From Phoronis australis (lineage: Eukaryota; Phoronida; Phoronidae): a stretch of DNA of 64,000 nucleotides. The stretch lies in NCBI GenBank assembly GCA_002633005.1, contig NMRA01000121.1:431332-495331 (forward strand), given 5' to 3'. Position 1 is the first letter of the stretch. Each line of letters opens with the position of its first letter. Shown in pieces: positions 13,701-25,262 of the stretch. The notes under the pieces were generated by a model. It saw nothing but the letters and a program-made list of their open reading frames with translations. It searched no databases and was not told the origin of the DNA. Position numbers and translations under genes: made by a program.

Positions 13701-16700
13701 AGATCTGAATGTTTGCCACAGTTTAAAGTGACCATGTAAGCCAAATACTGCTTTCCTAATGTCGATTTTGTTTTTATGTGCCCACATATTTATATGTGGT
13801 TGCATATTGCCGTCATCTCTGTCTGGGCGTCCGGCATCCACGGCTGTATCTCTTAAACCCCTTGCAAGATCTTATTGAAATTTGGCAAGTGTGTTTGTAT
13901 GGGGTTGACAACAGAGGGCGACGAGTTTCGAACCAATCTGAATACCATTGTGCCCCTAGTGGCAATTTTAGTTTTTTACGTTTGCCTCTGTATCTTCAAA
14001 GGTCGTCAACCGATTTTCGTAAAATGTGGCACATAGGAATCTACTAATGAGTTGACGCTATCCTATCGTTTTTGGGTGGATTCGAGGCATTTTGCGCCAT
14101 CTAGTGGCCAATTTTTAATGTTTTCGAGTCGTTTTTTTGGCGTCCGCCCCTCTAACAACCAAACCACTTTAAGGATGATTGCAAAAATTGGCCTGTATGT
14201 TCTTACTATGAGAAAGACAGTTGACAATGATTTTCCGACGACTTTGATTATTGTGGCGCCTCCTAGTGGCAGTTTTGTTTGTTTTTGCGCCCATGGCTGT
14301 ATATCCTAAACATTCTACAAATGCATTTATATAAAGTTGACAACAGACAACGACGACTTTCGGACAGATCAGTGTATCGGTGTGCCCCCTAGTGGCAGTT
14401 TTAGTTTTTTATGTTTACCTCTGTATCTTCAAAGTTCCTTAACGGATTTCCATAAAATTTGGCACATAGACATCTATTGGTGAGATGACGCTATCCTTTT
14501 GTTTTCGGATGGATTCGTAGTTTGCACCACCTAGTGGCCATTTTTGTTGTTTTCTAGTCTGTTTTTTGGCATCCGTCCCTCTGTCAACCAAACCACTCCA
14601 AGGATGATTGTGAAAGTTGGCATATATGTTCTTTCTATGAAGGGGACGGTTGACGATGATTTTCCGATGCCTTCAAGTACTGTGGCGTCTCCTAGTGGCA
14701 GTTTTGTTTTTTTGCACCCATACCTGTATCTCCTAAGCCCTCTGCAAGATCTTTATCAAATTTAGCATGAGTATTTATATGAAGTTAACAAGAAAAGACG
14801 ACGACTTTTAGACGGATCCGACAAACACTGTGCCCCCCTAGTGGCAATTTCATTTTTTTTTCGTTTTCCTCTGTTTCTCTGAAGTTCCTCGACGAATTTT
14901 AATGAAATTTGGTAAATGGCTTTCTTTTGAAGAAACAACGACATTTTCTGGTTTTCAGACGGATTCGACGTATTTTACGCCATCTAGTGTCCATTTCGAT
15001 GATACAAACAAACAACCCTAAAAGCACACCATTTGCGATGCATTCATGGGCGCATTTCAATGCTCCGCGTTGCTCTTGTTATGAGCTTTTTGTCATTCAT
15101 CAGATTTCAACGGTAGACTGCAACTCGCGCAAAAGAGTTCACTTGGTCTTCGAGGTTGGACCATATGATCAGACCAAGTTAACCCGGTATGGTGGCTTAC
15201 TTGGTCAATAACACAGCCTTCATTCCAGTAATTCTTGAACCGGAGCATCCAATATAGCCTATTTCTAGAATTTGGGACAAGCTCCGCAATTGAGCAAAAT
15301 ATTTATATTTTCACTGTCCCAAATTGGAGATTTTTTACTATACATCCATCAATATTTCGGACATGACTTTGTGTACGACTAGGAGTGAGTTAAAAGTCAT
15401 ATATGAAGACGTATAGGAAAATTGAGACTGTAGGCATTGGTCTGAAAGTTGTATCAATGCACAAAATCTGCAGCTGTAGACAGGGCTTTACTTGAATTAG
15501 TACACGCATGTATTACTTTGTAACCAGATTTGTTGTATGGTTTTTGATGGACAGGAGGGAAGCCCTAGATCTGTTTCTTATCAACTAAAGTTGAAAGGAA
15601 GATGGAGATAAAATAGCTCATTGTGATTTTCTTATTAATGAATTACTGTACTGAGTTTGTACTGCAAATAAGTCTGTACAATGTTGATGTGTCTTAATTT
15701 AACTTGAAACAGATTAAATTAGAAGTACTTTTGCTTAGTCAACAACCATTAAAGCAACCATGAACCATGTTCTGCTGTCAAAAACACCTTTCATCACTGG
15801 CCTATTGACTTGTACGATGCAACATCATCGCGTTCTTATCCTTCGTTTGAAATGAAACTGGTTGCCATAAAATGTCTGGAATTCCCTCAAAGTCGACTTG
15901 ATTGGTGTGTTCTGAATCAACAACAAACTGTCAGTTCTCCTGTTTCCTAGAAATCTTCCCTAATCTGAGTGTTAAGGAACAGTATGAGGTAGTAAGTGGT
16001 CCAAATCAAAAGGTGTTTGGACCGTAGACTTGGGTTTTTATTCCTTTAACTGATTTTGTTTTAAAATTGTTAAAATGTCACAGTTGTCAACTTTTGTTAT
16101 TAATTTCTTATGCCAAAAAATAAATTTGCATTGAAAAAGTTACAAACCTTAATTGCCGCTTCAGGCACAGAAAAGAATTATTGAAGTATTAAATAACTAA
16201 ATGTTCTTTTATTTTCTGGTCAAATATGGCTTTATATAAACCCAATCATTGTTTCTATGATTTAGTGATTATAGAGTTTATTGTAACTTCAAACTATTCA
16301 AACTTACAGAATTTGTTGCTGTTATTGTATGCCAGGTTTTTGTCATTTCCACTAACAGGTGAGGAATGGTTGGTCAAAAAGACTGGAGCTTACCTGCCCA
16401 GTGCTTATGAAGAGGTGGTCGATGTGGTCAATGCTTACGTGCTCACAGAAAAGGTGTGTTTACTAGGCATTTGGAAAGAGTTAATATAATAGGACATCTT
16501 CGTTACCAAAGGGTTGAATTTTGTATATAACTTTATAAAATATTAAAATACTTGCAAATCCTGTTTCATTATTTTCTTAGTTACAAAAGCATGTCCGGTG
16601 GGATATGGCTTCGCTGGCAAAAACGACATCATTTTTAAGGAATGTTGATTTCTTTGTTTTTGCCAGCATATGTCTGGCTAAAAGGCCTTAAAAGAAAATC

Positions 16701-18921
16701 TCACATAGGCTTTTGTAGCTAACAGCAAGTTTCATGCAAAAAATTGTAAGCACAATCATGTGATTATGAACATCTTCATCTAAGTGTCAGTTAAACCTCG
16801 TCAATGGACTGTTTAGACGCCATTGTCTCAATCACATTTTGAGCAACTGATCGAAAATTATTAAAAATTCAAAAAAAAAGAAAAACTGGATTTAGTAAAA
16901 CTATCTTCCTGTCATCTGCCAATGTTGTTAAACTGTAATTATCTCCCATGAAGCTGAGGATTAATTGGTAGTCAAGAACGGGGAAAGTACCCAACTCGCC
17001 GATCGGCGCGTTTGGCAGTGATGGATAATTTGCCGAAAGACATGTGTGGCAGTGAAAAAGTTAATCTTGGTCATTGCATTTCCCTTTGTCATGCCTTGAC
17101 TGTATGGTGAAATACACAGCCTCTTACATCTGTGTCATATATTTCAGTGGTATAAATTTTCTTTCCGTTGAAATGTTTCCAGAATGCACTTCACATGCGC
17201 TCTATGCGGACATTCAAAGATGACTTTGGCATTGTGCGCAAGAATGGAGAGGAGTGGCTAATACAGATGAGTGACACGGAGACGCACATTCCTGGTGTGT
17301 ACGAGGAAGTAGTGGGCGTGGTCCACATCACAACACTGAACAACCGACAGTATTGTGTGGTGTTGGACCCAGTGGACAGTGATGGTCGACCACAGATGGG
17401 CAAGAGGAAGTTAGTCAAGGTACAGGTCATGGGGGGTCAACTAGGTCAAATGTTGCTGAGGGGTTGACATATTGGTGGGGTCAATGAGGGTTTAGTTCTC
17501 AACGTGACCGAAGGATCAACAAGTTGTGTCCTGCCGGAGAATGAAGAACCTTGTTGGTTTTGGTGTGTTTGGCAAGCTTAATAGCAGTTATCTGAGTTAC
17601 AATACTTAGCTTCAATCAGAGCCTATTGCAGTGTAGTTATCTAAAATGCATTTAGCGGATTTGGTTGTTATATTATTGCGCTTTAATTACTGGTAATCTG
17701 AAATGATAACTATGTCATGTGATCAGATAAGTTAGAAGGCTGGAGTATAGTGTGGATCCCCATTTACTATAGGGGGAGAAATCTTTCTTTTTGATGCCCG
17801 GTGAGAAACTGGAGAAAGGAATCCAAGATGTCTACGTTCTCGGCGAGGAAGAAGGCCTCATTTTGCGAGCCAATGAAATGTTCCACGATGACGAGGCAGA
17901 CGAGGATCGTAATCCAGGTGATCGCTGGATGATCCGCGGGCCTAAAGAGTACGTGCCCTCTGTAGAGGTGGAAGTGGTGACCAAGAGAAAAGCTATACCT
18001 CTGGATGAAAACGAGGGAATCTACGTCCGTGATATAAAAAGTGGCAAGGTATGGCATTTTGCATCAGTCATGAGTGAAATATACTATGGAGCTTTGGGTA
18101 ATTTTTAAATGGAACTGCATGAATTACCAATGTGGGGCAAGATGAACGAGAAATAGCTTAGATACACTGGAAATTTTGGTTGATCAAAATTGACCACAGA
18201 TTTTTATATGGATTCATATCATATCTATGAGTTCACAAGAGTGATCGATAAGAATTTATATTATTATTAATTTAACCGTTCAAATAAATTTTAATCCAAG
18301 GTTTATTTATTAGCCGTGATAATTTAGCATCTGATTTCTTATCACTGAGGAATGATAAATGATTAAAAGACGGTTTTCAGTGAATGATGAGAGATGATCA
18401 TTATTATCAGCCTTATGTGATCTCGTATAAACCAAAATGGAGTGGTTTTCTAGATGTACATGACAATTAAACATAAAGCAAAGTTTCTTTGCACATCACA
18501 TGTGCCAATACTTCACAATATCATTTATAACAAGTTAGTGTTCTTCCTCTTGCTATGAAAATCTCACCATCACTGTTTATCTCGTATTATTTAGTGCCTT
18601 GAGGCAGTTTGTGAAAAATTCAGTGAGATGAGTTAAAACTTTAGTCTAAATAAATGTAGTAGAACTTTAACTTTTTATACAGGTGCGGGCCATCACAGGT
18701 GTAACTTACATGTTAAACCAAGATGAGGAGCTGTGGTCCAAGGTTCTGCCCCCTGCTGTTGAAGCACTCCTGCTGGGTGGGAAGGACCCCCTGAGTGATC
18801 GCGGCGAGAGAGGTGTGTCTGTGGACAAGGGAAAAACACGAGACAAAACTCGGGTGGTCACATTCCGTGTTCCTCACAATGCTGCTGTGCAGATATATGA
18901 TTATAAGGAGAAGAAAGCAAG
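10754..18921 (+). CDS. MVP: MVP barrel repeats (exons 1-8)
   Basis: Exons 1-8 encode residues 1 to about 480, the tandem MVP repeats that form the vault waist wall. Recognisable repeat cores are [19 protein letters not shown] (exon 3), [13 protein letters not shown] (exon 4), [14 protein letters not shown] (exons 4-5), [20 protein letters not shown] (exon 6) and [17 protein letters not shown] (exon 7). Several exon ends fall at phase 1 inside the Gly of a repeat boundary. Exon 7 ends with [18 protein letters not shown], conserved across MVPs. Exon 8 carries a variable, basic loop around residues 440-455 before [20 protein letters not shown]. Confidence 0.95.
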
Positions 18922-21900
18922 GTAAGAATTCCAGTTCAGTGAATTCTAGACTTACCTTTAACGATCAGTTTTCTTTCTGAATGTGTAAATTGTGAATTGA
19001 TGTAGGATTAAATTTCTGGACTTTGTATGGAAAATTTGTGCGAGCGTCTTGTGCTTGAATTTGTATTTTTTCTTGTATTTTTGCAACATACTTATTCAAT
19101 CTATTCTTGCAGGCGTATAAGGTATGATGCATGATTGTGCCATGTACTAAGGGAAGCAATTTTGCAGATTTAAATATTATTATGTTTTGATTGCAATGAT
19201 GATAAGTTGCAAGACTTGCTGGTGCACATCCACATCTGCTTGCAGTTTTGTCAATAAAATCTGATGATTAAGTTCTACTTTTTTGCATGTTAGGTTGATT
19301 CTTTATGAGTTACACCAGTTTTGCATGCAAACATGATGCTTGTTTCGTCTCACTTAGTTTGACCTCTCTTGGGTGAGTTGTGTGTGACCTTGAGCATGTG
19401 GTGCTTGGTTCTGATGAACAGTTCATTCAGCTCAATATTCTTGCATTCACTCCATTGTATTCTTTGGGGGTGTTGTGGTTAGTCCTGAATCTATGATCCA
19501 CTGTCTTAGAAAGCAGTTCACTCAGCTAACCCAGTGTTGATTGTGATAATCTACTGAGCTCACCGCTGTTGACTGTCGCAGGGTTGTGTTTGGCCCCGAA
19601 CTTGTCATGCTGGGCCCTGACGAACAGTTCACTCAACTCAGTCTGTCTGGTGGTAAGCCCAAGAAGCCCAACGTCATCAAGCACCTGTGCCTGTTGCTGG
19701 GACCTGACTTCTGCACCGACATCATCGTCGTGGAAACGGCCGATCATGCTCGTCTGTCTCTGCAGTTGTCCTACAACTGGTAAGTGCATGCCAGTGACAG
19801 ACGATGAAATTTTGTATTCAGCTCAAGTACATTTCAGTTCATCAAAGGGGCAGTTACAAGGTGACGTTCATACCTCTGGAGAGGTATTTCCCAGACCTCT
19901 CCCGGACGTCATGTGGGTAGGCAAACAGATGGTACGGGGGTGGCTCGGGGATGACTTTACAACTGTCCCTTTTGTCATCTGGTGTGGTTTTGTATAGTAG
20001 ATTGATATATTGATCTGTTTGTAATTTGTGTAACTTGTGATGATGTTCTAAAGTAGGTTGGACAGTAGTGAAGATACCCACGGCAGGTATACATCGGCTA
20101 TCTGCTCTGGTCCCCTTCTAGCTGGACTGAATATTTGTGAACTGTTTTGTGGCTACATAGTTATTGCTCTTAATCTTCAAGTCGTGTGTAGCACTTCAGT
20201 ATGCTCCTTTCAACCAAAAGATGGCTGGTTCTCATCCCAGCGAAGCACACTGCACCAAATGGTGGAGGTCTTATTGACATCACCTACTTGACTTTCAGGC
20301 ACTTTGACGTCAAGGACAAGTCCGATGAAAAGGAGGCTGCCAAGATCTTCAGCGTCCCAGATTTTGTTGGTGATGCCTGTAAAGCCATCGCTTCAAGAGT
20401 TCGTGGTGCCGTGGCAAGCGTACAGTTTGACGACTTTCATAAGGTACTTTCTATGTCACTCTATACAAGATATTCTGAACACAGATTCAATTGTTAACTT
20501 ACCAACTAATATAACTGTCTTGAGTTTGCTTGACCTGATAACATATTAATTGTCTCGCGTGAGTTTTCTCATGAATTCTTCTTATGTCTTGGTAGAATTC
20601 TGCCAAGATCATTCGCTCCTCCGTGTTCGGCTTTGATGAGAGCAAGAAGGTCCGCGACAGGTTTGTGTTCCCACAGAACAGCCTCGTTATCACCAGCATC
20701 GATATCCAATCAGTGGAGCCTGTGGACCAGAGGACTCGCGATGCTCTCATGAAGTCTGTTCAGCTAGCTATTGAAATTACAACCAACTCTCAGGAGGCTG
20801 CTGCTAGGTTAGTTAAAGATTAAACTAATAGTCTCTTCTGGTTGTTTCCGGATGATGTTGGATTTCAGGGTCTATTTTGTATATTGTACTTGGTGTATTC
20901 TCTTGTGCTGTACAAAGGGACATAATATGACTAGATACAACAGCTTATGGTCATGCAATGTCTTTGTGATGATGTCATGACCAGAGACAGAGAGATAAGA
21001 ATGAAATGTTTGGCAATAAAAATGTCCACAACATGGGAACCCAATCAACGGAGTGCGAGCAAAACATGATAATTCTCTTTGACTGACGTTGATACCAGCA
21101 CTTTCATCTGTTATCGTTTTCCAGACATGAGGCTGAACGTCTGGAGCAGGAGGCCAAAGGTCGACTGGAGCGTCAAAAGATCTCTGACGAAGCAGAGGCA
21201 GAGAGGGCCAGACGAGAGTTGTTGGAACTGCAGGCACACAGTGCTGCTGTAGAGAGCACAGGTACATAACCTCCACCTGTGACCAACAAGTACAGGATGG
21301 CTAGTAGAACACCATCTCAACCTGTGGGCAATAGATATAGGGTGTCCAGTAGGACATCACCTCAACCTGTGACCAATAGGAACAGGAGTTCCAATAAAAT
21401 ATCACCTAGACCTCTGACCAATAGGTACAGGAGGGCTAGTAGATTATCACCTCAACCTGTGACTAATAGTTATAGTATGTCCAGTCAAACATCACCTCCA
21501 CCTATTACCAGTAGGTACAGAGTGCCTATCAGAACATCACCTCCACCTATTACCAGTAGGTACAGAGTGCCTATCAGAACATCACCTCCACCTATTACCA
21601 GTAGGTACAGAGTGCCTGTCAGAACATCACCTCCACCTATTACCAGTAGGTACAGAGTGCCTATCAGAACATCACCTCCACCTATTACCAGTAGGTACAG
21701 AGTGCCTATCAGAACATCACCTCCACCTATTACCAGTAGGTACAGAGTGCCTATCAGAACATCACCTCCACCTATGGAATAGCTTCATTTTAAAGTTGTC
21801 CGTTCTAGATTGCCTTGATGTATGGACACCACTACACACCAGTTGACTTGTTTGGATAGTTCTTCACCGCTCTATTGCTGAGTGTTTTGGAACAATGGTG

Positions 21901-24671
21901 CAATTCTACATTAACTATACAAAGTTCATACAGTTGTTGTCTATTCCCGATTCTTCGGTGAACTCAAGTGCACGATTTTTTCAGGTTTTACTACGACTGC
22001 TACAATGTTATTTCCGTTACTTATTATTACAGGTCAAGCTAAGGCGGAGGCTCAGTCACGTGCTGAAGCCAACAGAATTGAAGGTGAGGCTGCCGTGGAA
22101 CAGGCCAAGTTGAAGGCACAGGCAATGAAGATTGAAGCGGTAAGTGTAGTCAGTTGATGACCAACGTCCAGATTTAGACGTGGATGGTCATAAGGTGTTA
22201 CTCCTTCACGTTGTATGGCAAGATGACGGAGTTAAAGTGGCTATGAACCTGTGACAAAACCAAGTTTTGATTTAGACCACTGACCATTATGAAGTTGGTT
22301 CCTTAGTCAAAATGGATGTGATATCTGGGCTTGAAAAGAACTGACACTTTGTTATTGGTTGAGACCGTCGTCTGCAAGTTGATTTGTAATGGCGTGTCAG
22401 TTTGTTTTTGGTTGACACCGTCGTCTGCAAGACGAGTTGTAATGGTGTGTCATTTTGTTTGCTGAACTGGTCTTGAGCAGACCAAAGAATATAAGTTGAG
22501 ACCAACGTTGCAGTGGTGAGTGGTATCAATGAAAAGTTAGCTTCCCGGAATGTGTGTTTATATTCAGTAGAAGATAGTCACTTACTTAGAGACGGTTCAG
22601 GTTTGACACAGACGTTTCGGCCTTGTCCGCCAGGCCTTTTTCGATGAATGAGGGGTTTCCCACCTTTCGCTGATTAAGAATATTCGAATACACGGGAAGT
22701 AAGTGTAGACCTTGGTCCCGGTTCAAGAGAGGGCGCTGTGTGCTGATATTTATGGATTCTTTTAACTAGCGAGCATACCAATTCTGTTCTTTGGCTAAGA
22801 TCTTGGATGATTCAAGGGAGATTGAATGTACACTTGTCAATATGTGTTCCTCCACAGCTGTGGGTCTGTCTAATTTCTGTTGTTCTTTGAATCTGGTTAG
22901 GAACAGTCTCTTGTTTACATTCACTGTAATTCAATATACAGCTTTATTCATAGGATTTTTTGACCAAGCAGGATGAGTCCTGCTTGTCGATACAGACTTT
23001 TGCCTGAATGAATGAAATTGAAGTGATTGTCTTGTTTTTTACTTTGTCACACCATTGATCCTTAAAGCTCTGCTGTAGTGAATAGCTTGAGGAAATGTTT
23101 AGTAGTGATTTAGTTTCATTTTTAACAATTTCCTGCAGCTTGGTGTATGGCCACGCTAATCAAAATTCATATATGTGCCATTGGGCTCTTATCTAAACCT
23201 TGCCATTCATGTACAGAATTTTACATTTTACTTATGATTCAATTCCTTTTTTTGATGATTCAAACCTTGTTTAGATGAGATTGACGGGTTATTGCAGGCA
23301 ACAGATACCCAAAATTAGCATTTATATTTTTACCCAGTTGTTGGAAATTGCTGGTGGAAGTTCCTGACATGTGAACCAATACAAGCACATTGTTATATTA
23401 TGAAACGTGGCTGTCAAGTCTTCAAGTTGCAACAATTGTCCTCCTTGATGGAATTTTAATGATATTGCCAATTTCATTCCTTAGATGCACAGCAGTTTGA
23501 AAGCATGCATTTACAGGCCAGTGTTGATTGATGAAGTTTGGTCAGTGCTGAACTTGGTTATGCTCAGAGCATGTTGCTTAGTCTCTACAGACAACCTTGA
23601 TTGAATTACACTGTCGACTTACCTTACAGGAGTCTGAACTCGAACGCTTGACAAGTGCTAGGGAGGCGGAGAACAAGTTCATCCGTGAACAGAACGATCT
23701 CGAAATCTCAAAAGCATCAGAGATTGCCAACATTGAGACGACCAAGTTTAACAAGATGGTGGACGCCATCGGAGCTGACACCATTCGAGCCATTGCTACT
23801 GCTGGCCCTGAGATGCAGGTGGGTTATTTTTTTACTGCACTTTCAATGCGGATATCCTTACAAGTTCATCAAGCTGTCTTCCACGAGGACCCTCAATGCA
23901 TTCATTACATTTCACTTAATCAAAATGAGACCGATGGTGTCAAGGCAAAATACAAACTCAGTTTGCCAGCCAACACACGATTTGAACTCAATCATCACAA
24001 GTGGGTGCCTGCTGTCCAAGTCACTATTTCTAATGCAACACTTTGAGTGGTAGAGAAATTTAACACATTCACATCATATTCACTCAATTTCACACACTCA
24101 AGTTGGAACGTGATGTGGCAAGAGCCAGGTGAAATAACCAACTTCCAACGGCCTAAAACATGCCTCGTCTGTGACTGATTTTGGCATTTAAACGCGGGTC
24201 TGTTTCATGAAAAGTGACTTAAGATTGCAATTTGTTCCACCCAAGGAAAAGTTCAAAGTCTCTGAAACTGCTAGTTACTGAAAACGTTTTTGTTAACTAT
24301 TTTTAGACTGTGATGCACTCATAATTACTTGGCCAAATCTGTTTGCAGCAATTGTGAAGGAGATATGAAAGACCAAACATCCTTCTTAAGTCATGAAACA
24401 GACACCATATTGCAAAATGTTTAGTCATTTCCCACTCTGTTTTTGTCCCATTTTTGAGACCGTCTTTAGCAATGCCTTAGTGAAGCTGGGATCTAACTTT
24501 CCTCATTCATTCCAGGTTAAACTCCTCAAGTCTCTTGGTCTACAGTCCACTCTCATCACTGACGGCAACTCCCCTATCAATCTATTCAATACAGCCAATG
24601 GGTTAGTGGGTGGAATTAGCATGTCTGCGCCACGTCCCCTCCCTTCTCAGCCCCACGAGGACGAAGAGTAA
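10754..24671 (+). CDS. MVP: Major vault protein, 15 coding exons
   Basis: Encodes the structural protein of vault ribonucleoprotein particles, the large cytoplasmic barrels built from many MVP copies. Coding exons: 10754-10893, 11272-11467, 12123-12246, 13225-13356, 16359-16453, 17183-17419, 17773-18048, 18683-18921, 19582-19779, 20299-20443, 20596-20807, 21125-21261, 22033-22139, 23630-23818, 24516-24671. All junctions are GT..AG and in phase, giving 860 residues; human MVP is about 893. The N-terminus contains [15 protein letters not shown] and [12 protein letters not shown], typical of MVP. The repeats, shoulder, cap helix and C-terminal [17 protein letters not shown] are all present. The start is the first ATG after a good acceptor at 10740. 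The protein is shorter than human mainly because it lacks an insert near residue 610 and part of the tail. I see no stops or missing exons, so the gene looks intact. Confidence 0.98.
13598..15212. mobile_element. 1.6-kb element with about 110-bp inverted ends in MVP intron 4
   Basis: The left end (about 13598-13708; GACCAAGTAACCCACCAGAC, ACTTGGTCTG, ATGGTCCAACC, CAGTCTACC) matches the reverse complement of 15095-15212 along its length with scattered mismatches. Between the arms, 13780-15010 holds about three tandem subunits of roughly 435 bases built from the CCCCTAGTGGCAGTTTTAG, CTAGTGGCCATTTTTG and CTGTATCTCCTAA blocks. I see no transposase frame, so it is a non-autonomous element carrying the satellite-like family also found at 8225-9480. 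Confidence 0.7.
19385..19545 (+). pseudogene. Decayed partial copies of MVP exon 9 inside intron 8
   Basis: Bases about 19387-19440 read [18 protein letters not shown], against exon 9 [18 protein letters not shown] second remnant at about 19500-19533 reads KQFTQLTQ. The real exon motif is at about 19590-19645. Spacing of about 95-110 bases suggests a tandem partial duplication of the exon start that has decayed. Confidence 0.55.
19582..20807 (+). CDS. MVP: MVP shoulder domain (exons 9-11)
   Basis: Exons 9-11 encode residues of about 480-665, the shoulder domain, which has a stomatin/SPFH-like fold according to the known vault structure. Highly conserved motifs are visible: [16 protein letters not shown] at the start, [19 protein letters not shown] across the exon 9/10 junction, [20 protein letters not shown] in exon 10, and [20 protein letters not shown] in exon 11. 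The insert found in the human protein between GFE and the FPQN motif is absent. Intron 10 is only 152 bases, the shortest in the gene. Confidence 0.95.
21125..24671 (+). CDS. MVP: MVP cap-helix coiled coil and C-terminal cap ring (exons 12-15)
   Basis: Exons 12-14 encode a long Glu/Lys/Ala-rich helix (residues about 665-800), matching the cap-helix coiled coil that associates MVP chains. Motifs include [19 protein letters not shown] and [20 protein letters not shown]. Exon 14 ends with [10 protein letters not shown] and exon 15 begins [17 protein letters not shown], the conserved cap-ring entry. The tail after [13 protein letters not shown] is short and ends in acidic residues. Exon 12 ends at 21261 directly against a 45-bp minisatellite in intron 12. 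Confidence 0.95.
21262..21780 (+). repeat. 45-bp minisatellite starting at the MVP exon 12 donor
   Basis: About 11 copies of a 45-base unit. The last six or so are nearly identical (ACATCACCTCCACCTATTAC..AGTAGGTACAGAG) and the first copies are diverged. The array stays open for 168 codons (repeat [15 protein letters not shown]) in the same register as exon 12, but a TAA at 21267-21269 separates it from the exon. Unit 1 begins within the splice donor itself. Confidence 0.9.
22357..22462 (+). repeat. Two-copy tandem repeat, 53-bp period, MVP intron 13
   Basis: GGTTGAGACCGTCGTCTGCA and its continuation (GTTGTAATGGTGTGTCA-like) occur twice in direct order with a few changes. Confidence 0.7.
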
Positions 24672-25262
24672 CAGACCAATCGGAGAGCTGTCTTGTCTCA
24701 AGAAGCATCTGGTTAGGTAATGATGGCAGCTCTTAGCAGTTGGTACTCGATTGTTTGTGAAATGTTTACATTTTATCTGATTTTTAGACGTTTGGTAAGC
24801 AGTTTATTGAATATACACAATGCTAAATAACGCATTATGTTAGCCACGAACAATTTTGTTTAAGTTAACCTTTCATAGTCAAATATTTATTAGTTTGTTT
24901 AGTTGTCACTTGTATTGTCGCCACAATCCAGTCTAGGATAATGGAGATAGTGAAGATGAATACATTGCTGACAATGACCATAGTTATTTTATTACTCAAG
25001 TATCATGTAACCAAGATTTTCTGTATGTGATTTTTCATATAAATATAGTTATATTACGCCTGTGATAGAGATTGTTTCATTTCTAGTGATAAACAGTTTC
25101 TTTGTACCCTGTTTACTTCATTATTTTTAAGTGTCATTATGTTTCAGTTGTTATTGCATGTTATCACAAGTGTTTGTGCAGCTCTAACTCTGTGATTGAC
25201 ACCTGTCATTCCTGTGTTAAAATTTTCAAGTAACCCAATAAAGAATTTAATGGAAAGTAACC
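24672..25262 (+). other. MVP: MVP 3' untranslated region
   Basis: About 590 AT-rich bases follow the TAA stop. I see no other coding signal. No canonical AATAAA occurs before 25237, so the UTR most likely runs to just past that signal. Confidence 0.7.
25237..25242 (+). terminator. MVP: Polyadenylation signal of MVP
   Basis: Canonical AATAAA is the first on the + strand after the MVP stop codon. Cleavage is expected about 10-30 bases downstream. Confidence 0.7.
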
